NCBI RefSeq assembly: GCF_963924675.1
Contig: NC_089225.1
Coordinates: forward strand, 84,851,951-84,915,950
Length of the DNA: 64,000 bases
DNA from: Phocoena phocoena
Lineage: Eukaryota > Chordata > Mammalia > Artiodactyla > Phocoenidae
Direction of reading: 5' to 3'
Below, piece after piece: positions 31,491 to 43,180 of the stretch. Each line of letters opens with the position of its first letter. Position 1 is the stretch's first letter. Both the position numbers and the translations under genes were made by a program. The notes below the pieces were generated by a model. It did no database searches, had not been told where the DNA came from, and worked only from the letters and a program-made list of their open reading frames with translations.

Positions 31491-33054
31491 GATTCAGTGC
31501 AGCTCTTTCTACCTCTGAAACCTATAGGATCTCCATGAATCAAGTTGTCTTGTGCTAGGCTGGCTGTAAACAGGCAGGAGAGAAGCATTCAGTGATCATC
31601 CAGGCCACCCTCGCTGTGCTGACCCCACCCTAAATCACCACAGTATGTAACTGTGGGACATGAAAATGAACCAACCCCTAATAGGCTTCAAAATGACTAA
31701 GAACAGCATCCATGAACCGCAGAGTTCCCCTTTAGCATAATAAACACCCACCTCCTTCCAGCTGAAATATCTTTTAAACCGTGCTCTTTTTTTAAAGACT
31801 GTCTCTTTGTCATGCTAGTGTTTAGAAAGAGACACTAGCTGTTTCCACTTCAGCAATTTTTATAGCCAGGAAAGTATTGTTGCTTCTTTCCGGCAGATCC
31901 TCAGGGGACATGGTGAGATGCAAATGCAAGATAACCATGGAGAGCTGGCTTCCATTGACTCTGCTGCTTCAAGTCCCAAGAAGAGAGCTTTGGCAGTTGA
32001 TTGCCATGGAGGTGCCACAGAAGCCCATCTGTGCCCTGGATTTTATGTGACACAGGCCCCATGACCTCAGTCAGAATGCTGGGAAACACCTTGGTCCAGC
32101 TCCATTATTTCTAGCAAAGGCAAACATTTGTGGTACAAATGTGGGAATGGTTGGTACAAAAAGAGCAGCATTCATTATGTGTTCTTCCCTATATTCCAAG
32201 TCTTTAATTAAGCCTAGATTGAAGTGATTGGGGCTTATCCCAACAGAAGGTTGTACCACTCGACAGTCAGCAGAACTGACGCTCACAGTTGAAGACAGCA
32301 TCACGTGTTAAATAGGTAGGAGCCTGGCAATTCTCAGTGGCTACTCGCCACCAACAATATGTTCTGGGGCATCATTAGTAGCCTTTGAACTTGACCATTG
32401 CTTGAAAACGAAGACAGGGTGGTGACTGCTCAGATAAGGTTTCTGCCCACTAATTGCTTGCGTGTATCTGAGGCAAATGCAGACCCATTTCCAGAAATAA
32501 GAGTGTGTGACAGCCTGGGTTTTGCAAGGTACTGGAAAGAGTTGAAATTGTTGCAGCAGAGGTTTAAGACAGAAAATGAGCCCACTGAGCTATTTTGAGA
32601 AGGAGTTTGCCACGATGAAGTCTTTCTCCTGGAAACAGCCCTACAGAACCGGGATTGGAGTTTATGCTTGGTCACTTTCCACTGATATGCTGGTGCTTTG
32701 ACAATTTATGCTACATGGTCTGGACTAGTGCAATACCCTTTTACAGTTTTTTTCCAGCTTCAAAATCAGGTCCATGTATAAGACAGAGCTTCTAGCCAAT
32801 GTTTTATATGAGTAATTTCCTGATGTGCTGCATGTAACGTGGCCAAGATAATGTGATGGCTGCCTTCTGTGGGTTGGTTATAGACAAGTCACTTATGTTT
32901 CTACCTTGTCGACAATTTGAATTCTTCAATTTGTCCTTTTTCTGGTGACTCTTTTCATATCTGATTTTTAAAAAAAAACACAGATCAGTTCTGAACTGTT
33001 CAGAGCTAACTGTGCAACTGTATTAGCCTAAACAGATGAGCTAGGAAGGTCACC
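31491..33054. other. Unique intronic sequence
   Basis: About 1.6 kb without assignable repeats or exon-like signals. Short frames on both strands at 31901-32675 look random. Confidence 0.55.
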
Positions 33055-33980
33055 TACCCTTCCTTATTCCTTCATTCAACAACTATTTACTGGCTACCTA
33101 CTAAGTTCAATATACTCTGTAGGCCTTGAAGATAGAAGTGCTGTAGGACACAGTCCCTGTACCGTGGAGCTTTTAATTCAGTGGAGGAGATAGTAATTGT
33201 ACAGTCACAAAGAAATCATAAAAACTTGGCAGCTCTGCCCATTATGAAAAAGGAGAGATAAGTGATTCAAGAAAGTATAATGAGAAATTGGACCAAATGA
33301 AGGGAGGGAGTGAGCTTTGAGCTATGATCTAAAGGAGTTTAGAGAGGAGAAATAAGAAATATTCCAGACAGATGAAAAACACGTGCAGAGGCCTTGGGTA
33401 GGAGAGAACATGGTGAACAGAGAGACTGAAGGAAACCCACGAGGCTGGAACAGAGACTGCGGGAGAAAAGCAAGAGAAGTCAGACCATGGGTGGTTGTTA
33501 AGGATGTTTAGATTTATTCAAACACTAATTAGAAACCATTATGAGTTTCAGCAGGAGAATGACATGGTCAGACTTGTGTTTCAAATCGGTGGAGAATAGA
33601 TTGAAGGGAGGCTGGAGTGAAGGCAAACCAGGTCAAAGGTCATTGCTGTTCAGGCAAGAGATTGTGGTACTGATGCTAGTGGAGACGGGAGAAGATGGTG
33701 GGTGGCTGGTGATGGGTTGGTTACACGTGGAGGTGTGGAGGGGAAGTAAAGCCAGGTGTCATGAGTGAATCCACACACAATGGCGTGGGTGAGGGTACAC
33801 TTCCCCCAGAGAGGAAATGCTGGGAGAGGTCTAGGTTTGGGGGGGAAGATCGTGAGTATGAATTGGGAGGTGCTGGATTTGAGGTGCCTCTCAGGCTTCC
33901 AGAAGGAGACCCTGAAATGTAAAGTAGAGATGGCTCAACATGGATGGGAACCACAGTGGCTCATCCAGGATGTTAGACTA
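33055..33980 (-). repeat. Long L2 fragment, antisense
   Basis: Landmarks of reversed L2 appear in order: 'ccttcattcaacaactatttactggctacctac', 'gtccctgtaccgtggagctttt', 'gtgagctttgagctatgatctaaagg', 'aatattccagacagatg..acacgtgcagaggcc', 'tgagtttcagcaggagaatgacatggtcagact' and 'gttcaggcaagagattgtggtac'. No reading frame survives. Confidence 0.85.
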
Positions 33981-34319
33981 AAGCGTATCCATCAACACTG
34001 AACAGAGGATCCCAGGGTATATCAGCAGTGATGATGTAATGAACTAGAGTCTCAAACTCAGAAAGTACAAACAGAGGCAGGGGGACAGTACAGATTGCAC
34101 GGGCCTGGGCTCCAATCCACGGTTGTGACTTGTCCTTATTTCTCTGTAGACAGCAGAGGCTTATCTATCACTGTCTGTGTAATTTCATTCTGCAAATGAT
34201 ATTTTTCTCAAGTAGGAAGAAATGGTGACTTAATGCCATCTGGCATCCTATGACTAAGCATAGCTCTGACCCCATAAAGCATAATCATGAAAGGAAGAAG
34301 GAACAGTGGAGATTGTTTT

Positions 34320-34690
34320 GGTAACCGTGCTGTGCTTATAAAATAGAATATCCTTGTTCTTCAGAAATACGACTGAAACATTTACGGGTAAAAAGGCACA
34401 AGTCTCCAATTCACTCTCAAATGGTTCAGGAAATAATAATATGTATATGTGTATAATAATGTGTATATATGTGTATGCATACCTGTGGAGAGAAAAAGGG
34501 GGGATAGAGGGGAAGGGAACCTAATGGAAGAAAAGAGAATAAATGACAAAGTAAATGGGGCAAAATGTAAAGAATTGGTGGATCCGAAAAAAAAAGATAT
34601 AGGGAGTTCTTCATACGATTGTTGCAGTAGCAATGGCCGTGCTAACAAGGAACAGTAGAAGTTCTCATAATTTTCTCGTACAAACTCAAA
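34320..34690 (+). repeat. Old L1M 3' UTR fragment with internal AT-rich microsatellite
   Basis: 'tccttgttcttcagaaatacgactgaaacatttacgggtaaaaaggcac', 'attcactctcaaatggttcaggaaataataatatgtatat', 'ggggcaaaatgtaaagaattggtggatcc' and 'atagggagttcttcatacgattgttgc' are in the order of a common ancient L1 3' UTR, which has the same internal (TG/TA)n tract. Confidence 0.65.
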
Positions 34691-34699
34691 AGTAAAAAA

Positions 34700-35220
34700 T
34701 GCACTCATCCTGGAGTCTTATGCTGGGTTTTCCCCCAAAAGCAGACCCAGAGACAAAGATTTTGGAGCAAGTGATTTTATTTGGGAAGCAACCCCGGGAA
34801 GTCCTGGAAGGGGAGTGAGGAAACGAAGGGAAGAAAGCGGGTACCGAGCGCATTAATAAGCAGCGTACTGCTGCGGGCAACAGGCAGGGATCAGCTATGC
34901 AGGGCCCTCTGGAAATAGTATGAAATGCGCTCACACCTTGTCCCTCATGAGGAACCACGATGCTGCCGTATTTATCGTTCAAGTCCTATGTGTCATTGGC
35001 TGAGGGTTGCTGCTGAAGGAGAAAACTCCTCTGCAGGTCCAGGGCACTGGTAAGAGGACGCCTCAAGCCTCCAAGCACAAGTCCTTGGAGTAAGTCCTGT
35101 AATGGGTCCTCAGTGCTGAGGAGCTCTGGGCAGGGCAGGGCAGCACTGCTCCAACCCGCATCCAGTCCCAGAGTCCAAGTGGATCAGTCCTGGTTGCCTT
35201 TCATGAGAGAAAAACATGTA
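34700..35220. repeat. Probable dispersed repeat, family unassigned
   Basis: 'gggttttcccccaaaagcagacccagagacaaagattttggagcaagtgattttatttgggaagcaaccccggga' reads like the start of a known mammalian interspersed repeat, but I cannot name it safely. The purine-rich middle and 'tcattggctgaggg' fit the same impression. Confidence 0.35.
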
Positions 35221-35792
35221 ATTATTAAGTAGCCCCAGACTGCCTTGATGCCTTCATTTTATTTTTGGAGGAAGTGTTCTGCGAATTGGTCACGTCTCAT
35301 ATGGAACACAGTGAATAACGATAGCATCGACAGGGCAGCCCAAGAGCATAATCCCGGAAGAATGTATTTCTGGTTTCTCTGCACTCAAATATGCAGTTCA
35401 TCAAAATGAGGTAAAGTCTTTGACAAGTTCATTTTCTTTCGAGCCCATGCTCAGAACATCACTAAAATAGAGCAGCACCTCTGGGAATACCCCCGGGATT
35501 ACGGAAAGCCTCAGGAAAATGGAAATTTGGTCATAAGGTGCCTAAATCAAGCATGCCCATTGATGAAATGGGACTTTGAGTGTCTGCAGTGACTTTACTT
35601 GTGATCATGGCTGTAAACACACACCAGGTCAAGTCCTGCATGGATTTCAACATGCCACCTTTGCTCCAGTTAAGAATAACAGGACCGTGGCCAGATGCAG
35701 GGACTAATCATATATCTTTGGTCATGTTGCACCTGTAGGCTCCACAGTCTCACCTTATTTAGCCTTAGACTTTATGTTAAGATACCACTGTG

Positions 35793-35991
35793 GGGCTTCC
35801 CTGGTGGCGCAGTGGTTGAGAGTCCGCCTGACGATGCAGAGGACACGGGTTCGTGCCCCGGTCCGGGAAGATCCCACATGCTGCGGAGCTGCTGGGCCCG
35901 TGAGCCATGGCCGCTGAGCCTGCGCATCCGGAGCAATGGGAGAGGCCACGGCAGTGAGAGGCCCGCGTACCGCAAATATAAATAAATAAAT
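35793..35991 (+). mobile_element. CHR-type SINE (short form), + orientation, internal deletion
   Basis: The head and body are typical, but about 11 bp are missing between 'gcatccggag' and 'caatgggagagg' (35926-35938). The tail is AAATAT then (AAAT)n in place of pure A. TSD AAGATACCACTGT at 35779-35791 and AAGATACCAGTGT at 35992-36004, one mismatch. Confidence 0.95.
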
Positions 35992-36099
35992 AAGATACCA
36001 GTGTTGTGTCATGAAGCCTACAAAAGTGATCAATCACATCCAGTTCAATTAACATGCTTAAGCTCATCTTCCTGAGAACAAAAGGTATATGTCATAAGT

Positions 36100-36690
36100 C
36101 AAGCAGGCTTCAGGATAAATTCCTAAGGTGTAGTTACTAGGTCAAAGAGTGAATATTTTTAAAGTTCTTGATATATACTTCCAGACTGATCGCTGAAAAG
36201 GTTGTATCAACATACACCCTCACCAACATGGAATACGAAATAGTTTTTAAACTGCGTCAATTTAATAGATTAAAAAGTAATAATTATGATCACAAGCTGT
36301 TCTAACTTGTGATTCCTTTACTCTTAGGGAAGCTGAATTTTTCTCATATTTGTTGAAATTTGCGTGGATTTTTTTTAGTCTGTCGTGGCTTATCTGTTCG
36401 CTATCATTTCTGTCTAGGTTTGTCCTTTTCTGCTTGATTCACTAGAACTCTTCGTATATTAAGGAAATTAACACTTTGTCATATGTTAACTTTTTAATTT
36501 AAATTATATGTACAGTAAAGAGGAATTTATAATTTTATAAGTTAAATCTTCAGTCTTTTGGTTTATGATTTCTTCTTTGCTTTTACTGGTATATTTAAAA
36601 AGTTGTCTCCCATCGTCAGATCAGATAAATATTTGCCCATATTTTCTTCTAGTTCTTTAGGATCTATCTTTTCATGTATCCTACTGCAGG
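36100..36690 (-). repeat. Old L1 (L1M/HAL1-like) ORF2 fragment, antisense
   Basis: 'ggataaattcctaaggtgtagttactaggtcaaagagtgaa', 'aaaaggttgtatcaacatacaccctcaccaacatgg', 'gaactcttcgtatattaaggaaattaacactttgtc' and 'tatttgcccatattttcttctagttcttt' are the reversed landmarks of the ORF2 C-terminal region of an ancient L1. The sequence is AT-rich and saturated with stops. Confidence 0.75.
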
Positions 36691-37017
36691 AAAGTTTTGA
36701 ACGTGTGTCATCATAAGCAGTAATGTACTTTCCTAATGTAGTTTCGAGCAATTTCAACTATGATGTTGTTTTAATCATAAAAAGTACATGGCAGTCTAGA
36801 CACCCATGCTAAATGGCTTTGTACAAACACGGTGGAAGATATCTGTGCAGTTCGTTGACACACATTAACAGTCATTTTATATCCTGCTCTCGCTGCAGTT
36901 AGGCCCTGTATTAAGATCCACGTGTGTCCTGAAGCATTCTGACCAGGACCCTTGGAACATGGCACACCACCAGGTCTTTAGTGTCCTGGGAGTAGTCGGG
37001 ATCACCCAAATGGGCTT

Positions 37018-37217
37018 TTTTTTTTTTTTTTTGCGGTCCGCGGGCCTCTCACTGTCGCGGCCCCTCCCGCTGCGGAGCACAGGCTCCGGACGCGCAGGCT
37101 CAGCGGCCATGGCTCACGGGCCCGGCCGCTCCGCGGCATGTGGGGTCTTCCCGGACCGGGGCACGAACCCGTGTCCCCTGCATCGGCAGGCGGACTCTCA
37201 ACCACTGCGCCACCAGA
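37018..37217 (-). mobile_element. CHR-type SINE (short form), - orientation, slightly 5'-truncated
   Basis: Poly-T, then 'gcggtccgcgggcctctcactgtcgcggcccctcccgc' and the rest reversed as far as 'gcgccaccag'. The final 'ggaagccc' of the full SINE is absent, so about 8 bp of the 5' end are missing. The probable TSD is GGGCTTTTTT (37012-37021) and GGGCTTCTTT (37218-37227). The body is rich in CpG. Confidence 0.93.
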
Positions 37218-37227
37218 GGGCTTCTTT

Positions 37228-39519
37228 CTTAAGGTGCACTTCCTCTTGTAAAATATGCACTGCTCTCCTTGACCCTCGGCCAGCTGCCATGACCCTCTGC
37301 CAGCAGTGTGAGCAAGGTATAGGAACCTCTTGGAACATGCATTCCTGTGGTCCTCAGATCTGCTTGATAAGAACTCTATGTGTGCTCCTCGAAGGCAGTA
37401 TTGATATTACTGGAAGTTGCTCTTTTAATTTCTATGAGAAAAAGATGCAGTTTTAGTAGGAGGAGACTTGTATTGAGATGGTATATGTGTCAATTTGGCT
37501 AACCCCAAAGGAACTGTGAGAGGAGGGGTTCTTAATCTGGCGTCTTGGTCTGGCCTATCAAAACTGTCCACTAATTGGCTTCAGGGGACCTTCAAACTCC
37601 CTAAGGTTACATGTCAAGGTTTTTATGAATAAAATTCTGTATGTATTTCTGAGGGAAGGGGTGAATGGGAGAGTTCTGTGACTCAGTAAGTTTAGGACCC
37701 ACTAAACTAGAGGAATTTAAACTCGTCTTAAAAAGGTCATTAAAAAAAATTCACATTATGGTTCCCATGCGGCTAGCATTTTTCTTTCAGTGAAATGATA
37801 GATAATGCGTTCAGAGAGAATATTTCATTTGTAAAATTTATGAGAAAAAAATACTAGCTTACTGTGTTGAAGAGTGTCCTTAGTATCAGAGTGAATATAA
37901 TAGTTTTAGCAAAAACAAAACAAAACAAAAAAAGACTTATTTTGGTCTACCTTTCAACCTCACATCGTATGATGTGTGCCTATATCTCTGTTTTGGACCC
38001 TGCCTTTTTGTCTGCTTTCAGAAAGAACAAAACCTTCCCAGCCTATAAATCCCAGAAAGCAGGTTGAATGGCATTGAACTCTTGACTATGTGTCCCCATT
38101 CCCCTCCTCCCATCACGCCCACCAGCAACATGAAATACAGGTCCTGCTTAAGTTTCCAAGGCCACATTTGTGTGCTCACCAGTGCTACCTGAAAAGGATT
38201 TACACGTTCTACTCTCTTCCCAGCTTTTGAAAAATAATATTCTGTTCTCGGCCCCAGAAAGTAGAGAGGGAGAGGAAGCCACTCATGGGAATGTGCAGAC
38301 AGCAATCTTCTTTGGAACAAAAAGTAGTATGGCGATCCCGCTATAAATTATAGCTGTATAAAACTGCAGGAAACCCAAAGAAAGTAAAATATTAACATTA
38401 AACTATAGCAACCCCTGCTGTATATAATTTAGATAAATAATCCATTTAATGTAGGTAGGATATTGTGATATAACTGTTCATGTACCACTGACAACAGTTT
38501 ACACCTGAAAAGAATAGAGGCATTAGCTGCTGGTAGATGGCAAATACATTTTATTCATTCTTAAAAGCCGAATGTCCTCAAATAAAATACTGATCAAGGG
38601 CTAAAAATTTCAGGGCTGCTGAATCTTTGTCTCATAATGTGGATTTGTGGCCTAATGTAGACTTTCCTTGACCTTGCATAATGCTAGGATATTAATAAGA
38701 GAAAGATGGTTACATAAAACATCCTCTGAATGTGAATATTTTTTTTTTACATATGAGTAATTTCAGGTGGCTAAAGATGGAATGAGCTAACCCGAAAGTA
38801 ACAGGCTGCTCACTGTCTCAGCCAAATTAGGCTTAATGCTGAAAGGCATTCCTTAAGAAGTCAAGAAGGCCGGGGGTCAAGCCATCAGGCCAGGGAGTGC
38901 AGCTGTCGGACCACCTTTCCTGGTCTCTGAGGGAGCAGCCAAAGAAAATCCGGCAAAGAAAATCTCTCAAAGAATCAACAGGGAGAGGAAAGCAGAAGTA
39001 ACCAGATGTCCCATAAGACTCTATTGGTATTATGAAGAAAGCTAGAGCAGGACTAACAGGGTTTGGATTTTATCAACCTTACTAATAAAAGTCACTTGGC
39101 TCTCCATCGAGAAGAGCAGTTGGTACAATATGGAAAGGTTTTAAAGACCATTAATTTCTTGAAATGAAACAGCTGGCCTTATTGGCTATTAAATAATGAG
39201 CCAGATTCTCCCAAGTGCCTAAGTCACTCTCTAGTAGTAAATTAGTCATTTAGGGAGGCACATTAACTCTTTAAGAAGATTAGAGTTCGATTTAGTGTAC
39301 TTTATATGTAGGAGGAAAGTGGTAGGGAATCTGGCTGAAGCTGAGCAAAGAAAAGATGGAGACAAGACAGAATCCAGTGAAGAAAGTCAATGTATGATTT
39401 GTGTTAACGTGACAGCTGAGATGAGCATAGGAAATTGGAGAAGTTGAGTTGTTGAGGGATATTTAATCTAGTGTTCTACATTTGGAAGAGATCGTGATGG
39501 TAGAAAGAGTTGACACTTC
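37228..39519. other. Unique intronic sequence
   Basis: There is no gene. A possible hAT-like scrap at 37530-37660 ('ggggttcttaatctgg..ggggaccttcaaactccc') is too degraded to assign. The rest is AT-rich with no landmarks. Confidence 0.5.
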
Positions 39520-40428
39520 ATTGACTGGTCCGTTCATTCACTCATCCTTAGTAAGCTTTTAGTTGGACAGTGCTGTGTAGCTGGCACTGAGCTAGGCATG
39601 AGGAAATGCTCTTCAGTGAAACAGAGTCCTTGTCTCCAGGGCTTTACTGTTTAGTCTCTGGTGGCTTGGGTAGGGAGTGGAAAAGAGACCAATAAATAGA
39701 GACTGCAATAGAGTATATTAAGTGCTAGAATTTTATTTGCATACATTGAATTTAAAGTAAGGAAGTGGCAAGATATGCAGTGATGAAGCACCTTGTACAA
39801 CAGGTGAAGAAGTTTGAGTCTACCCAGAAGCCCTCAGGCCATTGAAGGCTTTTAAACAAGGGAACGGTTTAATCAGATTTGCATTGTAGAGAAAGCTCCT
39901 TGATAATTTCGTGGAGGGTAAATGGGAGGGACAAGACTAAAATAAGGAAAGACAAAAGGAAGCTGTTGATATAATCCTTATAAGAAATGCTGAGGGCCTG
40001 AAGTGAGGTTGTAACAGTGGGGAATGCCAGTAAGTGAAGAAAGGCATGTGCTTTTTTTTTTTTTTAACAGCTTTATTGGAGTATAATTGCTTTACAATGG
40101 TGTGTTAGTTTCTCCTGTATAACAAAGTGAATCCACTATACATATACATATATCCCCATATCTCTTCCCTCTTGCATCTCCCTCCCTCCCACCCTCCCTA
40201 TTCCACCCCTCTAGGTGGTCACAAAGCACCGAGCTGATCTCCCTGTGCTATGCGGCTGCTTCCCACTGGCTATCTATTTTACATTTGGTAGTGTATATAT
40301 GTCCATGCCACTCTCTAGCTTTGTCCCAGCTGACCCTTCCCGCTCCCCGTGCCCTCAAGTCCATTCTCTAGTAGATCTGCATCTTTATTCCTGTCCTGTT
40401 CCTAGGTTCTTCATAACCTTTTTTTTTC

Positions 40429-41482
40429 TTAGATTCCATATATATGTGTTAGCATATGGTATTTGTTTTTCTCTTTCTGACTTACTACACTCTGTATGAC
40501 AGACTCTAGGTCCATCCACCTCACTACAAATAACTCAATTTCATTTCTTTTTATGGCTGAGTAATATTCCATTATATATATGTGCCACATCTTCTTTATC
40601 CATTCATCAGTCAATGGACACTTAGGTTGCTTCCCTGTCTGGGCTATTGTAAATAGAGCTGCTGTGAACACTGTGGTACATGACTCTTCTTTCTTTCTTT
40701 CTTTCTTTCTTTATTTTTGCAGTACGTGGGCCTCTCACTGTTGTGGCCTCTCCCGTTGTGGAGCATAGGCTCCGGATGCGCAGGCTCAGCGGCCATGGCT
40801 CACGGGCCCAGCCGCTCCGCGGCATGTGGGATCTTCCTGGACCGGGGCACAAACCCGTGTCCCCGGCATCGGCAGGCGGACTCTCAACCACTGCGCCACC
40901 AGGGAAGCCCCTACATGACTCTTTTTGAATTATGGTTTTCTCAGGGTATATGCCCAGTAGTAGGATTGCTGGGTCATATGGTAGTGCTATTTTTAGCTTT
41001 TTAAGGAACCTCCATACTGTTCTCCATAGTGGCTGTATCAGTTTACATTCCCACCAACAGTGCAAGAAGGTTCCCTTTTCTCCACACCCTCTCCAGCATT
41101 TATTTTTTGTAGATTTTTTGATGATGGCCATTCTGACCAGTGTGAGGTGATACCTCATTGTAGTTTTGCTTTGCATTTCTCTAATGATTAATGATGTTGA
41201 GCATTCTTTCATTTGTTTGTTGGCAATCTGTATATCTTCTTTGGAGAAATGTCTATTTAGGTCTTCTGCCCATTTTTGGATGGGGTTGTTTGTTTTTTTG
41301 ATATTGAGCTGCATGAGCTGCTTGTAAATTTTGGAGATTAACCCTTTGTCAGTTGTTTCATTTGCAAATGTTTTCTCCCATTCTGAGGGTTGTCCTTTCG
41401 TCTTGTTTATGGTTTCCTTTGCTGTGCAAAAGGTTTTAAGTTTCATTTGGTCCCATTTGTGTATTTTTGTTTTTATTTCCAT
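40429..41482 (-). pseudogene. L1 ORF2 C-terminus, interrupted by the CHR SINE
   Basis: Reading on the minus strand, the frame 41482-40622 gives [19 protein letters not shown], then the zinc-knuckle [18 protein letters not shown]. It then runs without a stop into the SINE ([17 protein letters not shown]...). The true end of ORF2 resumes after the SINE as [36 protein letters not shown] (40671-40429). Confidence 0.92.
40689..40911 (-). mobile_element. CHR-type SINE (short form), - orientation, nested in L1
   Basis: A (TTTC)n tail is followed by the reversed SINE. The perfect 12-bp TSD TACATGACTCTT occurs at 40677-40688 and 40912-40923 and is L1 ORF2 sequence. It is inserted in the same orientation as its host L1. 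Confidence 0.97.
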
Positions 41483-41641
41483 TTCTCTAGGAGGTGGGTC
41501 AAAAAGGATCTTGATGTGATGTATGTCATAGAGTGTTCTGCCTGTTTTCCTCTAAGAGTTTGATGGTGTCTGGCCTTACATTTAGGTCTTTAATCCATTT
41601 TGAGTTTATTTTTGTGTATGGTGTTAAGGAGTGTTCTAATT

Positions 41642-42907
41642 TCATTCTCTTACATGGAGCTGTCCAGTTTTCCCAGCACCACTTATTGAAGAGGCTGTCT
41701 TTTCTCCATTGTATAGTCTTGACCCTTTATCAAAGATAAGGTGACCATATGTGTGTGGGTTTATCTCTGGGCTTTCTATCCTGTTCCATTGATCTGTATT
41801 TCTGTTTTTGTGCCAGTACCATATTGTCTTGACTACTGTAGCTTTGTAGTAGACTCTGAAGTCCAGGAGCCGGATTCCTCCAGCTCCATTTTTCTTTCTC
41901 AAGATTGCTTTGGCTATTCGGGGTCTTTTGTGTTTCCATACAAATTGTGGAATTTTTTGTGCTAGTTCTGTGAAAAATGCCAGTGGTAGTTTGACAGGGA
42001 TTACATTGAATCTGTAGATTTCTTTGGGTAGTATAGTCACTTTCATAATGTTGATTCTTCCAATCTGAGAACATGGTGTATCTCTCCACCTGTTGATTCT
42101 TCCAATCCGAGAACATGGTGTATCTCTCCATCTGTTTGTATCATCTTTAATTTTTTTCATCAGTGTCTTATAGTTTTCTGCATTCAGGTCTTTTGTCTCC
42201 TTAGATAGGTTTATTCCTAGGTATTTTATTCTTTTTGTTGCAGTGGTGAATGCGAGTGTTTCCTTAATTTCTCTTTCAGATTTTTCATCCTTAGTGTATA
42301 GGAATGCAAGAGATTTCTGTGCATTAATTTTGTATCCTGCTACTTTACCAAATTCATTGATTAGCTCTAGTAGTTTTCTGGTAGCATCCTTAGGATTCTC
42401 TATGTATAGTATCACGTCATCTGCCAACAGTGACAGCTTTACATCTTTTCTGATTTGGACTCCTTTTATTTCTTTTTCTTCTATGGTTGCTGTGGCTAAA
42501 ACTTCCAAAACAATGTTGAATAAGAGTGGACAACCTTGTCTTGTTCCTGATCTTAGTGGAAATAACTTCAGTTTTTCACCATTGAGGGCAATATTGGCTG
42601 TGGCTTTGTCATATATGGCCTTTTTTGTGTTGAGGTAAGTTCCCTCTATCCCTACTTTCTGGAGGGTTTTTATCATAAATTGTTGTTGAATTTTGTCTAA
42701 AGCTTTTTCTGCATCTATTGAGATGGTCATATGGTTTTTATTCTTCAATTTGTTAATATGGTGTATCACATTGACTGATTTGCATATATTGAAGAATCCT
42801 TGCATTCCTGGGATAAACCCCACTCGATCATGGTGTACGATCCTTTTAATGTGCTCTTGGATTCTGTTTGCCAGTATTTTCTTGAGGAGTTTTGCATCTA
42901 TGTTCAT
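41642..42907 (-). pseudogene. L1 ORF2 reverse-transcriptase region, 5'-truncated
   Basis: This 421-codon frame starts at an internal Met in the RT domain ([19 protein letters not shown]). It keeps the palm motif region [22 protein letters not shown] with the catalytic ADD pair, the SGTRQGCPL motif and the thumb/connection region. A duplicated 14-residue unit (NRWRDTPC[SR/SQ]..IGRI) is specific to this copy. The endonuclease and first RT motifs are lost by truncation, so it is not functional. Frame is lost after 41642 before the C-terminal part. Confidence 0.93.
42049..42132 (-). repeat. 42-bp tandem duplication inside L1 ORF2
   Basis: Unit 42049-42090 is repeated at 42091-42132 with two mismatches (ctgag/ccgag and cacc/catc). 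The frame is preserved and adds 14 residues. Confidence 0.95.
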
Positions 42908-43180
42908 CAGTGGTGTAAGGCGTGTGCTTTTAAGGAGGGGAATTGATGGGACTTGATGGCTGATTAGATGTGGTCATTGAAGGCAAGGGTGGTGACAGAC
43001 GTAACTCTGAGTCCAGGCCTGGGACAACTGTGTGGATGGAGGTGCCATTGTCCTTGGTAGATGATGAAGGATGGGGTGCAAGTTTTCATGGAAAGGCAGT
43101 GTTGTGACAGTTCCAGTTCCTAGAAGGATGATGAGATGTCACATAGAGAACTAGAAGTCATCCCCATGAATCACGTAGTG

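Larger units (their letters stand above)
40056..42916 (-). mobile_element. 5'-truncated L1, - orientation, carrying a CHR SINE
   Basis: It begins with the poly-T and reversed 3' UTR ('taacagctttattggagtataattgctttacaatggtg') and ends inside the ORF2 RT domain. A 15-bp TSD AAGGC(A/G)TGTGCTTTT lies at 40041-40055 and 42917-42931, one mismatch. Without the SINE the L1 is about 2.6 kb. It has a 42-bp internal tandem duplication at 42049-42132. Confidence 0.97.
39520..43180 (-). repeat. L2 fragment, antisense, split by an L1
   Basis: The halves are 39520-40055 and 42917-43180. The left half reads 'tccgttcattcactcatccttagtaag..tggcactgagctaggcatgagg', 'gcccaggccattgaagg'-like text ('gccctcaggccattgaaggc') and 'aacggtttaatcagatttgcattg'. 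The right half continues 'gatggctgattagatgtggtcattgaagg'. Between them sits the 2.9-kb L1 plus SINE composite. Confidence 0.8.

Noticed and set aside
41642..42907. 421-codon frame as a host gene with reverse transcriptase
   Set aside because: It is a truncated L1 ORF2 bounded by the L1's TSDs and lacking the endonuclease and the first RT motifs.
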